16,244 nucleotides of DNA from Verrucomicrobiota bacterium (lineage in GTDB: Bacteria; Verrucomicrobiota; Verrucomicrobiia; Verrucomicrobiales; Verrucomicrobiaceae), in contig JAEYYS010000197.1 in assembly GCA_023428335.1 (NCBI GenBank), forward strand, positions 1-16,244, in the 5' to 3' direction. Below are positions 15,234 to 16,244 of this stretch, one piece after another; the first letter of the stretch is position 1, and each line of letters opens with the position of its first letter. The notes under the pieces are model-generated. The model had not been told where the DNA came from and ran no database searches. It saw nothing but the letters and a program-made list of their open reading frames with translations. The position numbers were made by a program, and so were the translations under genes.

Positions 15234-16244
15234 ATGCCCCTCGACTCCAAGATCCCCTCCGGCCCGATGGCCCTCAAGTGGTCCAAGCACAAGCAGGACT
15301 CGAAGCTCATCAACCCGAAGAACAAGCGCAAGTACACGGTGATCGTCGTCGGCAGCGGACTGGCCGGCTCCGCAGCGGCCGCCACGCTCTCCGAGCTGGG
15401 TTACAAGGTGAAGTGCTTCTGCTTCCAGGACAGCCCGCGCCGCGCCCACTCGATTGCCGCCCAGGGCGGCATCAACGCCGCCAAGAACTACCAGAACGAC
15501 GGCGACAGCGTGCACCGTCTTTTTTATGACACCGTCAAGGGCGGCGACTTTCGCGCCCGCGAGGCCAACGTCCACCGCCTCGCCGAGGAGAGCGTCAACA
15601 TCATCGACCAGTGCGTCGCCCAGGGCGTGCCCTTCGCCCGCGAGTACGGCGGCGCGCTTGCCAACCGCTCCTTCGGCGGCGCCCAGGTCAGCCGCACGTT
15701 TTACGCCCGCGGCCAAACCGGCCAGCAACTCCTGCTCGGCGCCTATTCCGCCCTCAACAAGGAGATTGCCCGCGGCGGCGTGCAGATGTACACCCGTTGT
15801 GAGATGCTCGATGTGGTCGTCGTTGACGGCCACGCCAAGGGCATCATCACCCGCGACCTCGTCACCGGCAAGGTCGAGGCGCACGCCGGCGACACCGTGC
15901 TGCTCTGCACCGGCGGCTACGGCAACGTCTTTTACCTGTCGACCAACGCCATGGGGTGCAATGTCACCGCCACCTGGCGTGCCCACAAGAAGGGCGCCTT
16001 TTTCGCCAACCCCTGCTACACCCAGATCCATCCGACCTGCATCCCGGTCAGTGGTGAGTACCAGAGCAAGCTGACCCTGATGTCGGAGTCGCTGCGCAAC
16101 GATGGCCGCGTCTGGGTGCCGAAGAAGGCCGCTGACTGCGGCAAGCTGCCCCATCAGATCCCGGAGGAGGATCGCGACTACTATCTCGAACGCAAGTACC
16201 CGAGCTTTGGCAACCTGGCACCGCGCGCCATCTCGTCGCGCGCG
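15234..16244 (+). CDS. sdhA: Succinate dehydrogenase/fumarate reductase flavoprotein subunit SdhA (N-terminal part)
   Basis: 337 codons are present; the gene runs off the right edge, and the family is usually near 640 aa. SdhA oxidises succinate to fumarate (or the reverse) with covalent FAD, on the cytoplasmic face. MPLDSKIPSGPMALKW is the expected start of the long SdhA form. The FAD-binding Rossmann motif is VVGSGLAGSAAAA (G40-x-G42-x-x-G45). H72 in RRAHSIAAQGGINAAKN is the histidine that binds FAD covalently. YGGALANRSFGGAQVSRTF, LLCTGGYGNVFYLSTNAMG and TQIHPTCIPVSGEYQSKL follow, the last carrying a substrate-site histidine. The sequence ends at NLAPRAISSRA. It is in the same uninterrupted frame as sdhC. 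Translation could start independently at 15234, where the ATG is preceded by a C/T-rich stretch and a C. SdhB should follow to the right. Confidence 0.96.
   Translation, partial: MPLDSKIPSGPMALKWSKHKQDSKLINPKNKRKYTVIVVGSGLAGSAAAATLSELGYKVKCFCFQDSPRRAHSIAAQGGINAAKNYQNDGDSVHRLFYDTVKGGDFRAREANVHRLAEESVNIIDQCVAQGVPFAREYGGALANRSFGGAQVSRTFYARGQTGQQLLLGAYSALNKEIARGGVQMYTRCEMLDVVVVDGHAKGIITRDLVTGKVEAHAGDTVLLCTGGYGNVFYLSTNAMGCNVTATWRAHKKGAFFANPCYTQIHPTCIPVSGEYQSKLTLMSESLRNDGRVWVPKKAADCGKLPHQIPEEDRDYYLERKYPSFGNLAPRAISSRA

Noticed and set aside
1..16244. Signs of a mobile island, phage or defence system
   Set aside because: No transposase, integrase, tRNA edge, terminal repeats or toxin-antitoxin-like pairs were seen, and base composition looks even across the window.

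Overview
The window is strongly GC-rich and almost wholly coding, with G or C at most third codon positions. It carries ten complete protein genes plus a continuous sdhC-sdhA frame that runs off the right edge, and the tail of another gene at the left edge. I saw no rRNA, tRNA, CRISPR array, insertion sequence or prophage, and no gene-free stretch longer than about 120 bases. The gene content suggests a Verrucomicrobiota bacterium, perhaps of the Opitutae. The clues are a Tat-exported Gfo/Idh/MocA oxidoreductase, an SHD1-domain secreted protein, a b558-type SdhC followed by a long-form SdhA, and a type II secretion cluster laid out like pilMNOPQ. This placement is inference from family knowledge, not a search.

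Region 1 (1-6278, + strand) is the distal half of a type II secretion (T2SS) operon: the end of an upstream gene, then gspK (minor pseudopilin), gspL and gspM (inner-membrane platform), a small exported PilP/GspC-like protein, and gspD (outer-membrane secretin). The ATPase, the platform protein GspF and the major pseudopilin are not here and presumably lie to the left. A perfect 9-bp hairpin at 6288-6314 separates gspD from the convergent gene to its right.

Region 2 (6348-11042) holds a divergent pair: a Tat-signal Gfo/Idh/MocA oxidoreductase on the - strand and a large RND efflux permease on the + strand. The permease has no adaptor or outer-membrane-factor gene beside it, and it has an unusual insertion near its C-terminus.

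Region 3 (11084-14408) has a purine nucleoside phosphorylase (+) overlapping, tail to tail by 6 bases, a carboxynorspermidine decarboxylase (-). Divergent from the latter is a secreted SHD1 plus HEXXH zinc-metallopeptidase-like protein (+).

Region 4 (14487-16244) is succinate dehydrogenase/fumarate reductase. The five-helix cytochrome b subunit SdhC and the flavoprotein SdhA lie in one uninterrupted reading frame. No stop codon separates them; a GGA at 15195 sits where SdhC would be expected to end.

Two patterns run across the window. None of the twelve chosen starts has a recognisable Shine-Dalgarno sequence, and ten of the twelve have C immediately before the ATG. The best candidates for something new are the SdhC-SdhA junction, the PilP-like protein with a charged tail in the T2SS operon, the RND insertion, and the SHD1-zincin architecture. 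I found no clear defence system or other wholly novel multi-gene system.
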